Positions 1 through 8,984 of a DNA stretch of 64,000 nt are shown here, one piece after another. The translations under genes were made by a program, and so were the position numbers. The notes beneath the pieces are model-generated. The model ran no database searches, was not told where the DNA came from, and saw only the letters and a program-made list of their open reading frames with translations. Position 1 is the stretch's first letter. Every line of letters begins with the position of its first letter. Source of the DNA: Parasedimentitalea denitrificans (GTDB lineage Bacteria; Pseudomonadota; Alphaproteobacteria; Rhodobacterales; Rhodobacteraceae); NCBI RefSeq assembly GCF_011813015.1, contig NZ_QHLQ01000003.1:62001-126000 (forward strand). The letters are read 5' to 3'.

Positions 1-425
1 AAGGCAAAGGCCCGCAGAATTTCGTTGATCCAGTAAGGGATGATCAACATCAGCGCCAGGATACGGATGTGATTGCCGTTGGTCTGAGCCAGATAATAAG
101 CGATCGGGTAGCACAGCATCAGGTTGAACAGAGTCACAAGAACTGCTGCAATCAGAGTGCGGTAAAACACTTTTAGATCGACCGCGTTATAGTCCTGACT
201 GCCGCCTTCGGGGCCAAAGATCAGGTACTTATAGTTCTCCAGCGTATACAGATCCTTTGGACCACCGATCTCAGGCGGTGGCAGGTTTGGCCGGAATGAA
301 AAGTCGAGCATCGACAACTGAGGCAGGATGATCAGGCCAATGGTCCAGAACAGGACCAGACCTAGCATGATCGAGCCTAGCCCAACGCCGTTGCGGTTAA
401 AGTATTCCCTTAGGAAGCGGGGCAT
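1..425 (-). CDS. Polyamine-type ABC transporter permease (partial)
   Basis: This is the N-terminal 141 residues of an inner-membrane permease of the PotB/PotH type; the gene runs off the left edge. Translation from the ATG at 425 gives a short cytoplasmic start, a first hydrophobic helix at about residues 17-35, a periplasmic loop, and a second helix starting near residue 90. It starts 11 bp after the stop of the ATPase gene, so it belongs to the same operon as the ATPase and the binding protein. The second permease expected for such a system would lie outside the window. The exact substrate (spermidine, putrescine or a related cation) cannot be read from the sequence. Confidence 0.85.
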   Translation of the reverse strand, partial: MPRFLREYFNRNGVGLGSIMLGLVLFWTIGLIILPQLSMLDFSFRPNLPPPEIGGPKDLYTLENYKYLIFGPEGGSQDYNAVDLKVFYRTLIAAVLVTLFNLMLCYPIAYYLAQTNGNHIRILALMLIIPYWINEILRAFA

Positions 426-436
426 CTGTTTACCCC

Positions 437-1549
437 CTATTCCGTTGCCAGCACGCCAGCAGGCAGTGCAACAGCGTTGTGAACATCATATTCCAGAGTC
501 ATCGGCTCGCCCTTGTGGCTTTCGAACGATTGACCAAGGTTGGGCAGCGAAACCTTCATTTCCTTGCCGCCCTCACCTTCCATGAAGATATTGAAGACAT
601 TGCCTTCAAACTCTTCCTTGTGGACCTCGGCGGTGACAAAGTGATCACCCTGAGTGCCAAGCGGCGCCAGAGAGAAGGCTTCGGGACGGATGAACAACAT
701 GGCGTCATCGCCCTCTTTCATCTTGCCCACATTGCTGGACGAAATGCGCGCCATCAGATCACCAGAGCGGTTGGTGTTGATCATGACTTCGTCGCCAATG
801 ACCTTTTTAACGGTGCCACGGAACACATTGTTTTCACCAACAAATGACGCAGCAAAAGCGGTATTGGGATCGTTGTAGATGGTTTTGCCATCACCAATTT
901 GATCAATCACACCTGCGCGCATCACGGCAACGTTGTCCGACATGGTCAAAGCTTCGCCCTGATCGTGTGTGATGTAGATAAAGGTAATGCCAACACGTTT
1001 CTGAATTTCGCGCAATTCAGACCGCATGTGCTGACGCAGCTTAAGATCAAGCGCCGACAGTGGTTCGTCCAACAGCAGAACGTCAGGCTCAGCACACAGA
1101 GCCCGCGCAATCGCGACCCGCTGCTTCTGACCACCTGACAGCTCTGACGGCAGCTTGTCGCCTTGACCAGACAGAGCAATCATATCCAGCAGCTCGTCCG
1201 CGCGCTTGCGGCGTTCTTTGGCCGAGGCACCTTTGATTTCCATCGAAAAGGTGATGTTTTCCCAAACTTTCATCAAGGGGAACAAAGCCAAGTTCTGAAA
1301 GATCAAAGCAGTCGGGCGTTTGTTCGGGCCAATGCCCTTCATGTTATTGCCACCGATCAGCACGTTGCCTTCGCTGGGCTCAAGAAAGCCGGATACGGCT
1401 CTTAGAATGGTTGTTTTACCGCAACCCGACGGCCCTAGGAACGAAAAGAAATCGCCCCCGTTAATGTTCACATTTGCGTCGCGTACCGCGACGAAATCTC
1501 CAAACCGGATCCAGAGATTTTCTAGATTTACGCCAACCCCAGCACTCAT
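437..1549 (-). CDS. Polyamine-type ABC transporter ATP-binding protein
   Basis: This is the ATPase subunit of a spermidine/putrescine-type importer (PotA family), 370 aa. Walker A GPSGCGKTT is at residues 39-47, the LSGGQ signature at 137-141 and Walker B LLLDEP at 158-163. A C-terminal TOBE-type region follows, typical of the PotA/MalK group. An upstream in-frame start at 1684 would add 45 low-complexity residues. The ATG at 1549 is preferred because it follows a purine-rich GAGGGGGAAG at good spacing and opens directly on the conserved fold. It lies between the binding-protein gene and the permease gene. A hairpin between binding protein and ATPase probably lowers expression of the membrane part. 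Confidence 0.9.
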   Translation of the reverse strand: MSAGVGVNLENLWIRFGDFVAVRDANVNINGGDFFSFLGPSGCGKTTILRAVSGFLEPSEGNVLIGGNNMKGIGPNKRPTALIFQNLALFPLMKVWENITFSMEIKGASAKERRKRADELLDMIALSGQGDKLPSELSGGQKQRVAIARALCAEPDVLLLDEPLSALDLKLRQHMRSELREIQKRVGITFIYITHDQGEALTMSDNVAVMRAGVIDQIGDGKTIYNDPNTAFAASFVGENNVFRGTVKKVIGDEVMINTNRSGDLMARISSSNVGKMKEGDDAMLFIRPEAFSLAPLGTQGDHFVTAEVHKEEFEGNVFNIFMEGEGGKEMKVSLPNLGQSFESHKGEPMTLEYDVHNAVALPAGVLATE

Positions 1550-1658
1550 GTGGCTTCCCCCTCGGTGCAGCACAGCACAAGTCCGGTGTTTTCCCACCGG
1601 TTCTCTTAGGCTGCATCCATTTTTACAATTTTGATTTTTGCGCCATAGACGCGAAAAT

Positions 1659-1682
1659 GGCCCCCTCCAGACAGAGGGGGCC
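1659..1682 (-). terminator. Intercistronic hairpin between binding protein and ATPase
   Basis: A perfect 9-bp GC-rich stem (1659-1667 with 1674-1682) with a 6-nt loop lies 14 bp after the stop of the binding-protein gene. On the minus strand it is followed by a short ATTTT. The U tract is weak, so partial termination or mRNA 3'-end protection is likely. This would keep binding protein in excess over the ATPase and permeases. Confidence 0.7.
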
Positions 1683-1696
1683 ACAGGTTCAAAAGC

Positions 1697-2821
1697 TTAG
1701 GCGCTCTTGAATTTGTTTACAAACTCAGTCCGTACGTCTGCATACCATGGAGCTTCAGCAGGCCATGGGTTCAGGTTGGCTAAGCTGCTGCCAGGATAGG
1801 CTTCAGCAAAGTTCTTCTTGTAGTTGTCACCCGAGAAGGTGTCCGCACCCAGAACCGGCGAGTTATAGCCGTGGCTATCAATCGCAACACCAGCAGCTTC
1901 TTTGCCATAAGCAAAGTCGATGAAGGCATAGATCTGATCCATGTTCTTCGCGCCAACAGGCATGGACATGCCGTCAACCCAAGCCATCGCACCCTCAACA
2001 GGAGCTTGATAGTGCACAGGCTCGCCAGCAGATTTCAGAGCCAGCGCAGGGCCATCCCAAGTCTGACCAACGATAACACCTTCGTTCAAAAGACCGTTTT
2101 TCTGAGTATCAGCGTCGTTCCAGATCAGTTTGATGCGTGACTTACGCTCAACACACCAGTCAGCGATCTGACCCCAGACTTTACGCATGGTGTCTTCGTC
2201 GTTGTAGGCAGCCCAGACAGAGCCCTCATCCATCTGACCCGATGCTTCCATGTACAGGCCTGCACCCAGCATCATCGAGTGTGCGCGACCCATGGTCTTG
2301 CCAGCATTGGCTTCACTCCAGATGTCACCATAAGACGGTGCATCGCCTTCTGGCAGCCATAGGTCGGTGCGATATGCGACACCTTCGGTACCCCAGATGT
2401 GCGGCAGCCAGTGAACGCCAGCATCACCAAAGTTCCATGCATCCGTGCCAATTTTGGCCATAGCAGGGTTCACAGCGTCGATGTTGATTTTGTTCATGTC
2501 GAACGGCTGAAGCAGCTCCAGCGGGCCCCACTGCAGCGAACGGTTGTTTGTTGGCGATACGATGTCGAAGCCCTGGCCTTTGGTGGCCTTCATCTTGTTG
2601 ATGATTTCTTCGTTCGAACCAATACCAGTGTAGTTCACCTTGATGCCGGTGGCGGCTTCAAAGTCTGCCAGGAATTTAGGAGGCAGATAGTCCGACCACA
2701 TCAGAATGTTGATTTCACCCGACGACGCCAGCGCGCTTTTGGAATAAAGCGGTGCTGCCAGCGCTGCTGCGCCTGCTGTTTTCAGCAGTGAGCGGCGGGA
2801 TACAGATGTTTTAGTAGTCAT
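1697..2821 (-). CDS. Polyamine-type ABC transporter substrate-binding protein
   Basis: This is a periplasmic binding protein of the PotD/PotF family, 374 aa. Residues 1-32 form a twin-arginine signal peptide (RR at 9-10, then SLLK and an Ala-rich hydrophobic stretch), so it is probably exported folded by the Tat route. The mature part has the PotD-like opening (INILMWSDYLPP) and keeps the normal length. It is first in a minus-strand operon with the ATPase and permease genes. A purine-rich GGGGAAAA upstream of the ATG serves as ribosome site. Substrate specificity is inferred only from family membership. Confidence 0.88.
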   Translation of the reverse strand: MTTKTSVSRRSLLKTAGAAALAAPLYSKSALASSGEINILMWSDYLPPKFLADFEAATGIKVNYTGIGSNEEIINKMKATKGQGFDIVSPTNNRSLQWGPLELLQPFDMNKINIDAVNPAMAKIGTDAWNFGDAGVHWLPHIWGTEGVAYRTDLWLPEGDAPSYGDIWSEANAGKTMGRAHSMMLGAGLYMEASGQMDEGSVWAAYNDEDTMRKVWGQIADWCVERKSRIKLIWNDADTQKNGLLNEGVIVGQTWDGPALALKSAGEPVHYQAPVEGAMAWVDGMSMPVGAKNMDQIYAFIDFAYGKEAAGVAIDSHGYNSPVLGADTFSGDNYKKNFAEAYPGSSLANLNPWPAEAPWYADVRTEFVNKFKSA

Positions 2822-3172
2822 AGAGTTTTCCCCGTTGGAAAGTTGTTTGATGTTTTTATTGCTTTTAGAGGTTTAGTTTTGCGGGTGGATTGGCATCTCC
2901 TACAGTGACAGTTTCAATATTTGTTAAGACCAGATTCAAGAACTCAGAAAAAAAATCGGTCCAGTTATGTGAATTCCTTTGCAAGCAAGTCGAGCAACGC
3001 ACCCGCGGCTTGACCGAAGTATATTCAGTCTGCGCTTGCGGAACCGTCTACGTCAACGACGTAACGAACATATGATGGATCCTGGATAATTTTTTGTATC
3101 TTCAAGGGCATAATCTCGGTCACCTTGCTGAAAAAATGTGTGCATTTCCGCAACGCAGAGACGAATCGACAC
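2822..3172. other. Intergenic region upstream of the polyamine transporter
   Basis: This 351-bp gap lies between the start of the binding-protein gene and the stop of the Na/Pi cotransporter gene, both on the minus strand. It is AT-richer than its neighbours and should hold the promoter of the transporter operon. I see a short TACGTC-AAC-GACGTA inverted repeat at 3049-3063, but no convincing gene or RNA. Confidence 0.5.
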
Positions 3173-4855
3173 TCAGGTCTCCAGCTGCTCTCCCTGCATC
3201 TCTTCGATCAGTCGGGTCTCCAATAATTGCCCATTCTGGTACAAAATCGGATAAGCAACGGCAGCAATATGACTGTTGAACTCGCGCAGAGCGCGCAGGG
3301 TTTCCAGGTGAATATCCGAAGTTTCAAAGCTATCGGCACGACCACCCTGCAACCGTTTCAGGTGCCGTTTTCGACTATCGCGCTCAGCGCGTTTCAACTC
3401 AGTTTTCTCAAGGCTCAATAGCCGTGCGCTTTCCAAGTCATCCGAAACCAGAACGTTCGAAGCCAAACGCATATTCGCCAGAATACTCTCGTGCAGCCGG
3501 GTCAATTCCATCCAGCCTTCGTCCGAGAACTTGCCGTTTTTCTTTTTCACTTCGCCTGCCAGCACCGTCAATCTCTTAGCAACCACATCACCCGCGGTTT
3601 CCAGCCGAATCGCATATTCCACCATGTCTCGCGCGGTCTTGGCGTTGGCTTTGCCTATTTCGTCTGGCGGCATGGCGGCAACAAAGGTTCGGATGCCGGA
3701 CAAGCACTCGTTGACCTCACTATCCATGGCCTGCACCGCTTTTATCTGGTTTTTGTCCCCGGTCTGATACAGATCCAACACTGGTCGGAACATCGTTTCA
3801 ACAAGCGCCGCCATGCGCAGCAGTTCACGCTTGAGGCTAAACAGAGCTTGGGCCGGGGGACCAACATTATCAAAATCCAACACGCAAGGCGGTGGGCCTG
3901 CCGCGACTTCGATGTCTTTGACAGCCGCATCTGGCATCAAACGCTCCATCAATCGCCGACAAGATTCACAGAACGGCAGCGCCAAAACCAGCAGTGAGGC
4001 ATTAAACATCAGGTGAGCATAGACCAACATCTGACCGCCCTGCGGGTCACCCAATACCCCCGCGCGCAAGGCCATATTAGCCGCAAACAGGGTAATCACC
4101 GCCCAAGTGCCGCGCAGTAACAGGTTGGCAAATGGTATACGACGCGCCGACACATCCATCCCCCGGCTAAGCCAGACTGGAATGAAACCCGACCCAAAGT
4201 TAGCCCCCAGCACCAGCGACAAGCCAGCCGCAAATGGGATTGCATCAATCTGTACCAGCGTCACACACATCAGGATCGCGGCGACCGAGGAATGCATAAC
4301 AAATGCAAGTGCGGCGCCAACCAGAAACGCAGTTATGTAGTCACGCGCTAGGTATTCCGCGATAGCTGGCAAAAAGGCACTATCCCGGATCGGGTCCATC
4401 GCCTCACGCAGAAATCGTAATGAAATCAGGATAAAGGCAACACCCAACAGTATTCGCCCCAGTTGCCGCACCTTTCTGGCCTCGACCTTGACGAACATAT
4501 ATCCGCCCGCGGCCAAAAGAGCCGGCACCAGCCAATCCAGTTTAAACGACAGGATTTGAATAATCAGCGCCGAGCCTAGATCGCCGCCCAGCACAATCGC
4601 CAGTCCGGTGGTGAAACTCAGCATACCGCTGGCCGCAAAACCGGCGGTCAACAGGGCCACCGCAGCCGAGCTTTGCAACACAATTGCAAGTGCCACTCCA
4701 ACCATGCTGGCCTGTGTCAGGCTGCGTTGTCCGGTCAACACCCGCTGAAAAGAGGCCCCATAGCTGCGCTCAATCCCGGTGCGAACCATCCGCACAGCAA
4801 ACAGCAAGAGCATGGTGGCCCCCGCCAGGCTGATCATAAAGCTCACAATTGCCAT
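3173..4855 (-). CDS. Na/Pi cotransporter family protein with PhoU-like C-terminus
   Basis: This is a sodium-dependent phosphate transporter of the NptA/YjbB type, 560 aa. The N-terminal ~310 residues contain two inverted hydrophobic repeats with the Gln/Ser-rich signatures of the family (LQSSAAVALL near the first repeat, MHSSVAAILM in the second). The last ~220 residues are soluble, helical and PhoU-like. The family is usually linked to phosphate efflux or uptake with cytoplasmic regulation by the PhoU-like domain; the direction is not decided by sequence. A GTG at 4867 could add four residues, but the ATG at 4855 is better placed after GTGGGG. It is monocistronic as far as the window shows. 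Confidence 0.87.
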   Translation of the reverse strand: MAIVSFMISLAGATMLLLFAVRMVRTGIERSYGASFQRVLTGQRSLTQASMVGVALAIVLQSSAAVALLTAGFAASGMLSFTTGLAIVLGGDLGSALIIQILSFKLDWLVPALLAAGGYMFVKVEARKVRQLGRILLGVAFILISLRFLREAMDPIRDSAFLPAIAEYLARDYITAFLVGAALAFVMHSSVAAILMCVTLVQIDAIPFAAGLSLVLGANFGSGFIPVWLSRGMDVSARRIPFANLLLRGTWAVITLFAANMALRAGVLGDPQGGQMLVYAHLMFNASLLVLALPFCESCRRLMERLMPDAAVKDIEVAAGPPPCVLDFDNVGPPAQALFSLKRELLRMAALVETMFRPVLDLYQTGDKNQIKAVQAMDSEVNECLSGIRTFVAAMPPDEIGKANAKTARDMVEYAIRLETAGDVVAKRLTVLAGEVKKKNGKFSDEGWMELTRLHESILANMRLASNVLVSDDLESARLLSLEKTELKRAERDSRKRHLKRLQGGRADSFETSDIHLETLRALREFNSHIAAVAYPILYQNGQLLETRLIEEMQGEQLET

Positions 4856-5109
4856 ATCGGGCCCCACTCTCTGTCAGTCTTGGACAGTCTAACTCTTTAT
4901 ATTACCGTGACACCATGGCGGGCATGAACGAATGTTCACGCTATCGTCAACAACTGCACAGAAATGCACAAAACCCCACCAAACACAAGCCTAATGCTAA
5001 AAATCACCGCAAGCATTGACCTACATATCCCCATTTTTGCAAATTCACCTCTTTTCAACGCCCTCTTTCCGCGCTTATCTGCGCTCAGACCCGGTGAAGG
5101 AAATGCGCC

Positions 5110-6654
5110 ATGGCTGCCCAAAAGAATGTTCTGTTCATCCTGATTGATCAGTTGCGCGCCGACTGCCTGTTTGGCGCCATGGCCGATCATGTAGAGCTGC
5201 CAAACCTGCGCAGTTTCATGCAGCAAGCGGTCACTTTTGAACGCAACTATACAGTGGTGAACCCCTGTGGTCCGTCCCGCGCCTCGCTATTGACCGGGCA
5301 ATACTCGATGAACCATCGGTCCACACGCAACGGCACGCCGATGCGCCACGACACGCCTAACATCGCCACCGAAATGCGCAAAGCTGGTTACTTGCCGATG
5401 CTGTTTGGCTATACTGACGCCTCGCAGGATCCGCGTGTTCATCACCCAAATGATCCGGCAGTGCGTTCATATGAATACCCGATGAATGGGTTTCATGAAA
5501 TGCTAGAGATGCGGCTGGAAATGTCCTATCCGTGGCGATCACATCTGCTGAACAACGGGTATGACTTCGGTGATTACGCCAACGTGTTCAAACCCGTTTC
5601 GCGCACTGGCGGCACTCCCCGCCTGAATGACCCTGCACTTTACAGCGCCGAGCACAGCGACACCGCGTTTCTGACCGACCAGTTTCTGGCGACGATACCT
5701 TCCTATGCCGAGCAGAGCTGGTTTGCCCACCTGACCTATATCCGGCCACATCCACCTCTGGTCGCTCCAGCGCCATATAACGACATGTACGATCCTGCGG
5801 CGCTTCCTCTACCTGCGCGTCTGCATGATCCAAGCGCCGAAGCTGCATTGCACCCTTTCTTTGCTCCGACCCAACAGGCCTATACGCCCGCAGATTTTGT
5901 CGAGGGATTTCCGGACTTGCAGCCAACCGATGAAACAGTCCAAACTCTGCGATCATTGTACCTAGGGCTGGCCACCGAGGTAGACGCCCATATTGGCCGA
6001 GTTCTGAAATTCCTGAAGGACAGCGGCCAAGAGGACAACACGATGGTGGTGATCTCGGCCGACCATGGCGAGATGCTGGGGGATCGTCACAGCTGGGGCA
6101 AGTTCACCGTGTATGACGCGGCTTACCACACACCGCTGATCATTCGACAGCCGGGTAACGACAACCGCGCAGGTTCGACCGTCTCGCAAATCACTGAATC
6201 CATCGACCTGATGCCGACCATTCTGGACTGGGCCGGTCAGGACATCCCTAACGCGGTAGATGGCCGCTCGCTGCTGCCGCTGTTGCGCGGAGAGACACCT
6301 GAAGACTGGCGGCGCTATTCATTTTCTGAGCTGGATTTCTCGCAACCCGGCGCGCCCACCCATTGGGAGCAAGCCCTGGGAACCACACCTTTGAACTCCT
6401 CGTTGGGCATTCTACGCGACGAGCGGTTCACTTTGGTCGAGTTCGCAGCCGACTTGCCACCGATGCTGTTTGATCATCACGGGCAAGGTGAGATGCAGAA
6501 CGTCGCGGACCACCCAGACATGCAGGTCGATCTGATGCGGTTGACCAGAATGATGCTGCGCCACCGAATGTGCAACATGGACCACACGCTGTCGCTGGAC
6601 CTGATCACCTCGGATGGGCCGGAACATTATAATAGGTGGGTGACTTCTGATTGA
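5110..6654 (+). CDS. Sulfatase-fold phosphonate monoester/phosphodiester hydrolase
   Basis: An alkaline-phosphatase superfamily hydrolase of 514 aa. Asp13 (IDQLRAD) begins the metal site. C53-G-P-S-R is the formylglycine maturation motif, so a formylglycine-generating enzyme is needed in trans. A later SADHGEMLGD segment supplies more metal ligands. The stretch RPHPPLVAPAPYNDMY and the overall layout match the rhizobial phosphonate monoester hydrolase (PMH) group better than aryl- or choline-sulfatases. PMHs are promiscuous for phosphodiesters and sulfate esters, so the natural substrate is open. No signal peptide is visible, so it is cytoplasmic. GAAGGAAA precedes the ATG. A glycerate kinase gene follows after 31 bp. 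Confidence 0.83.
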   Translation: MAAQKNVLFILIDQLRADCLFGAMADHVELPNLRSFMQQAVTFERNYTVVNPCGPSRASLLTGQYSMNHRSTRNGTPMRHDTPNIATEMRKAGYLPMLFGYTDASQDPRVHHPNDPAVRSYEYPMNGFHEMLEMRLEMSYPWRSHLLNNGYDFGDYANVFKPVSRTGGTPRLNDPALYSAEHSDTAFLTDQFLATIPSYAEQSWFAHLTYIRPHPPLVAPAPYNDMYDPAALPLPARLHDPSAEAALHPFFAPTQQAYTPADFVEGFPDLQPTDETVQTLRSLYLGLATEVDAHIGRVLKFLKDSGQEDNTMVVISADHGEMLGDRHSWGKFTVYDAAYHTPLIIRQPGNDNRAGSTVSQITESIDLMPTILDWAGQDIPNAVDGRSLLPLLRGETPEDWRRYSFSELDFSQPGAPTHWEQALGTTPLNSSLGILRDERFTLVEFAADLPPMLFDHHGQGEMQNVADHPDMQVDLMRLTRMMLRHRMCNMDHTLSLDLITSDGPEHYNRWVTSD

Positions 6655-6685
6655 CCTGCCCGACGATTGCGGGCACACCTTGGCC

Positions 6686-7945
6686 ATGACTGATCTCCGC
6701 GACACCGCCATTACCCTTTTCAATGCCGCAGTAAAACGCGCCAACCCTGCCCGCGCCCTGCGCGATCAGCTTTTGCGCACGCCGTTGCCGCCCCTACCAA
6801 ACGGCGGTCACACCATCATTATTGCCTTGGGCAAGGCTGCTAGCCCAATGATGCGCCAAGCGTTAGAAATGATCCCAGAGCCACGACAGGCCCTAGTGGT
6901 GACCAACCCTGAAAATCTATGCGATATCCCCGGCGCAACCACTATGGCGGGCACACATCCAGTACCTGACGAAGCAAGCGCCGCTGCCGGGCGTGCGGCG
7001 ATTGACTTGCTCAAGACCGCCACAGCCAAGGACCGCGTTATCGCATTGATCTCTGGTGGAGGGTCCGCTCTGATGGTGTCGCCCGCCCCAGGCCTGACCC
7101 TCGCCGACAAGGTCGCCGTCAACGCCTCCCTGCTTGCTTCGGGGCTGAACATCAATGACATGAACCTGATCCGTCAACAGCTCTCAGACCTCAAAGGCGG
7201 CGGCTTATTGCGGCATGCGGCCCCAGCCCCGGTCACGACTTATATCTTGTCAGATGTCATAGGCGACGACCTGCGGGCAATCGCATCAGGCCCCACCGTC
7301 GGCCCCATCGGCACCCGGGCTGAGGCACGTGACATGATGCAACACGCAGACATCTGGCAGACCGCCCCCGCATCAGTACAAACCCATCTAAGTACAAAAG
7401 CGAACGCGCCCGACGACCACCCAGAGGCAAACAACACATTAATCGGGTCTAACCAGCACAGCCTTCAGGCTATGCTGGATGCCGCTATCGACTGGGACGC
7501 CCAAGTGGCCAGCGATTCCTTGACCGGCGATGTAGAGCTCGCCGCGCAGTCTGTTGTCGACGCGGCCCTTGCGGCCCCAACTGATCGCCCAATCGCACTG
7601 ATTTTTGGCGGCGAGACCACCGTGAAAATCAAAGGCACAGGCCTAGGCGGCCGCAATCAAGAACTGGCGCTGCGCGTTGCCAAGTTAGGCGCAGAGCAGC
7701 TGAGTGGCGGCTGGCTGTTCTTGTCCGGCGGCACCGATGGGCGCGATGGTCCGACGCAAGCGGCCGGCGGCATTGTTACACCAGATACCTGGGCACAGAT
7801 CCGCAAATGCGGCGCAAGTCCTGACGCCCTACTGGAAAATAATGATAGCAATGCGGCGCTAGCCGCTGCAGACGCATTGCTAACAACCGGCGGCACCGGA
7901 ACCAATGTGGCGGATGTGCAGATCTTCCTTCGGCACCCAGACTAA
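6686..7945 (+). CDS. Glycerate 2-kinase (MOFRL family; GckA/TtuD type)
   Basis: This is a 419-aa glycerate kinase of the DUF4147-MOFRL family, often mis-annotated as hydroxypyruvate reductase. It transfers phosphate from ATP to D-glycerate, usually giving 2-phosphoglycerate, and feeds the serine cycle or glyoxylate carbon into glycolysis. Visible signatures are LGKAASPM near residue 50, ISGGGSALM near 130, and the C-terminal MOFRL part with LSGGTDGRDGPTQAAGG. A TTG at 6680 is in frame, but the ATG at 6686 is preferred. It lies directly behind the phosphodiesterase gene in the same direction. The hydroxypyruvate isomerase gene elsewhere in the window (58940-59692) works on a neighbouring metabolite. 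Confidence 0.88.
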   Translation: MTDLRDTAITLFNAAVKRANPARALRDQLLRTPLPPLPNGGHTIIIALGKAASPMMRQALEMIPEPRQALVVTNPENLCDIPGATTMAGTHPVPDEASAAAGRAAIDLLKTATAKDRVIALISGGGSALMVSPAPGLTLADKVAVNASLLASGLNINDMNLIRQQLSDLKGGGLLRHAAPAPVTTYILSDVIGDDLRAIASGPTVGPIGTRAEARDMMQHADIWQTAPASVQTHLSTKANAPDDHPEANNTLIGSNQHSLQAMLDAAIDWDAQVASDSLTGDVELAAQSVVDAALAAPTDRPIALIFGGETTVKIKGTGLGGRNQELALRVAKLGAEQLSGGWLFLSGGTDGRDGPTQAAGGIVTPDTWAQIRKCGASPDALLENNDSNAALAAADALLTTGGTGTNVADVQIFLRHPD

Positions 7946-7962
7946 CCAGAAATCCACCCCAG

Positions 7963-7985
7963 TTTCTTTTTGCTAAAAATACTCA
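7963..7985. repeat. Short dispersed repeat, copy 1
   Basis: TTCTTTTTGCT, two variable bases, then AAATACTCAA. The same string recurs at 48882-48904. Here it lies between the convergent ends of the glycerate kinase and hpaR genes. Its role is unknown. Confidence 0.55.
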
Positions 7986-8037
7986 ATCCACCATTGCTGC
8001 TAGATGGCGTCAGTGGCGGTTCCTGCCAGCAACTAGA

Positions 8038-8472
8038 TTACAACTCGATCCCGTCCAGTTCGTTCAACAGGTCCAGCAGTGCCTCATAGCGATCGTCACC
8101 CATTTTGGCGCGCGTTTCAGCGACTAACGCAAGACTTGCCTCCAGATTGTTCGCAATGATCGCCTCGCCAGCCGGGGTGATTGTGATCACCTGCTTGCGC
8201 CGATCCCGCTCATCCTGTGTGCGGCTGATCATATTTTTATCTTCCAGCTTTTGCAGGATTCGCGTCAGGCTAGGCAACAAAAGACACGCTTGTTCAGCGA
8301 TTTGGGTTGGATCAATGGCCCCACTTTCCTGCACCACACGTAACACCCGCCATTGCTGCTCTGTCAAATCAACATCACTTAGCAGTGCACGGACAGGTCC
8401 CATCACCCGTTCACGCGCACGAAGCAAAGCAATGGGGAGGGAACGGTTGGTCGTCGGTAGAGTTTTTGTCAT
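8038..8472 (-). CDS. hpaR: HpaR, MarR-family regulator of homoprotocatechuate degradation
   Basis: A 144-aa MarR-family winged-helix protein. The order is an N-terminal helix, a helix-turn-helix with LLLPSLTRILQKLEDK as recognition part, and the wing DERDRRKQV. This pattern matches HpaR, the repressor of the hpa meta-cleavage operon in enterobacteria, where the pathway substrate relieves repression. It is transcribed away from hpaF, with 113 bp between them that should contain both promoters and the operator. A TTG at 8478 is in frame, but the ATG at 8472 is chosen. Autoregulation and control of the divergent operon are inferred from position. Confidence 0.88.
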   Translation of the reverse strand: MTKTLPTTNRSLPIALLRARERVMGPVRALLSDVDLTEQQWRVLRVVQESGAIDPTQIAEQACLLLPSLTRILQKLEDKNMISRTQDERDRRKQVITITPAGEAIIANNLEASLALVAETRAKMGDDRYEALLDLLNELDGIEL

Positions 8473-8585
8473 ACTCAATTATCGCCCTACCGGACCATAA
8501 AGGCAATTGCTGCCATTAAAATTCCGATATTGACCCGCCACACCGAAATTGCTACACAAGTTAAGTAATTATTCGGAAAGTACAC
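8473..8585. promoter_or_regulatory. Divergent hpaR / hpaFED promoter region
   Basis: This 113-bp AT-rich gap separates the two divergent starts. It contains an imperfect dyad around TTGCTACACAAGTTAAGTAA (8548-8567), which could be a MarR-type operator. No box is certain by eye. Confidence 0.4.
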
Positions 8586-8984
8586 ATGCCGCACATCTCA
8601 CTGGATTACTCCGCCAATCTAGAGCCTCACGTGGATATAGCAGCACTGTGCGACACGCTGCGATGTGCCGCCATCAGAACCGGAACATTTCCGATAGCTG
8701 GCGTTCGGGTGCGTGCCTTTGCAGCAACCCACGTCTCAATCGCTGACGGAGCCGCAAAACATGGCTACATCGACATTTCGGTGCGCCTGCGCGGTGGCCG
8801 TGATCTGAAAACTAGACGAATAGCAACCCAGGCAATCTTTGGTGCGGCCCGTGAATTTCTAACACCAGCACTGCAACAGCACTCAATCGCCCTGTCGTTT
8901 GAAATGCGCGACATCGACCCTGAACTTTCGCCAAAATGCGGAACGATCCGCGATCACCTGACAAAGGTTGAAACCGATGACTGA
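8586..8984 (+). CDS. hpaF: 5-carboxymethyl-2-hydroxymuconate delta-isomerase
   Basis: A 132-aa enzyme of the tautomerase superfamily (CHMI). It isomerises 5-carboxymethyl-2-hydroxymuconate to 5-oxo-pent-3-ene-1,2,5-tricarboxylate in the homoprotocatechuate pathway. Pro2, exposed after Met removal, is the expected catalytic base, and the sequence opens MPHISLDYSANL as in CHMI proteins. It is first in the plus-strand operon, and its last 8 bp overlap the start of hpaE, which indicates translational coupling. The length is normal for the family. Confidence 0.92.
   Translation: MPHISLDYSANLEPHVDIAALCDTLRCAAIRTGTFPIAGVRVRAFAATHVSIADGAAKHGYIDISVRLRGGRDLKTRRIATQAIFGAAREFLTPALQQHSIALSFEMRDIDPELSPKCGTIRDHLTKVETDD

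Noticed and set aside
4925..4938. TGAAC-GAAT-GTTCA inverted repeat upstream of the Na/Pi cotransporter gene
   Set aside because: It does not have LexA or Pho box geometry and occurs once; too short to call a regulatory site.
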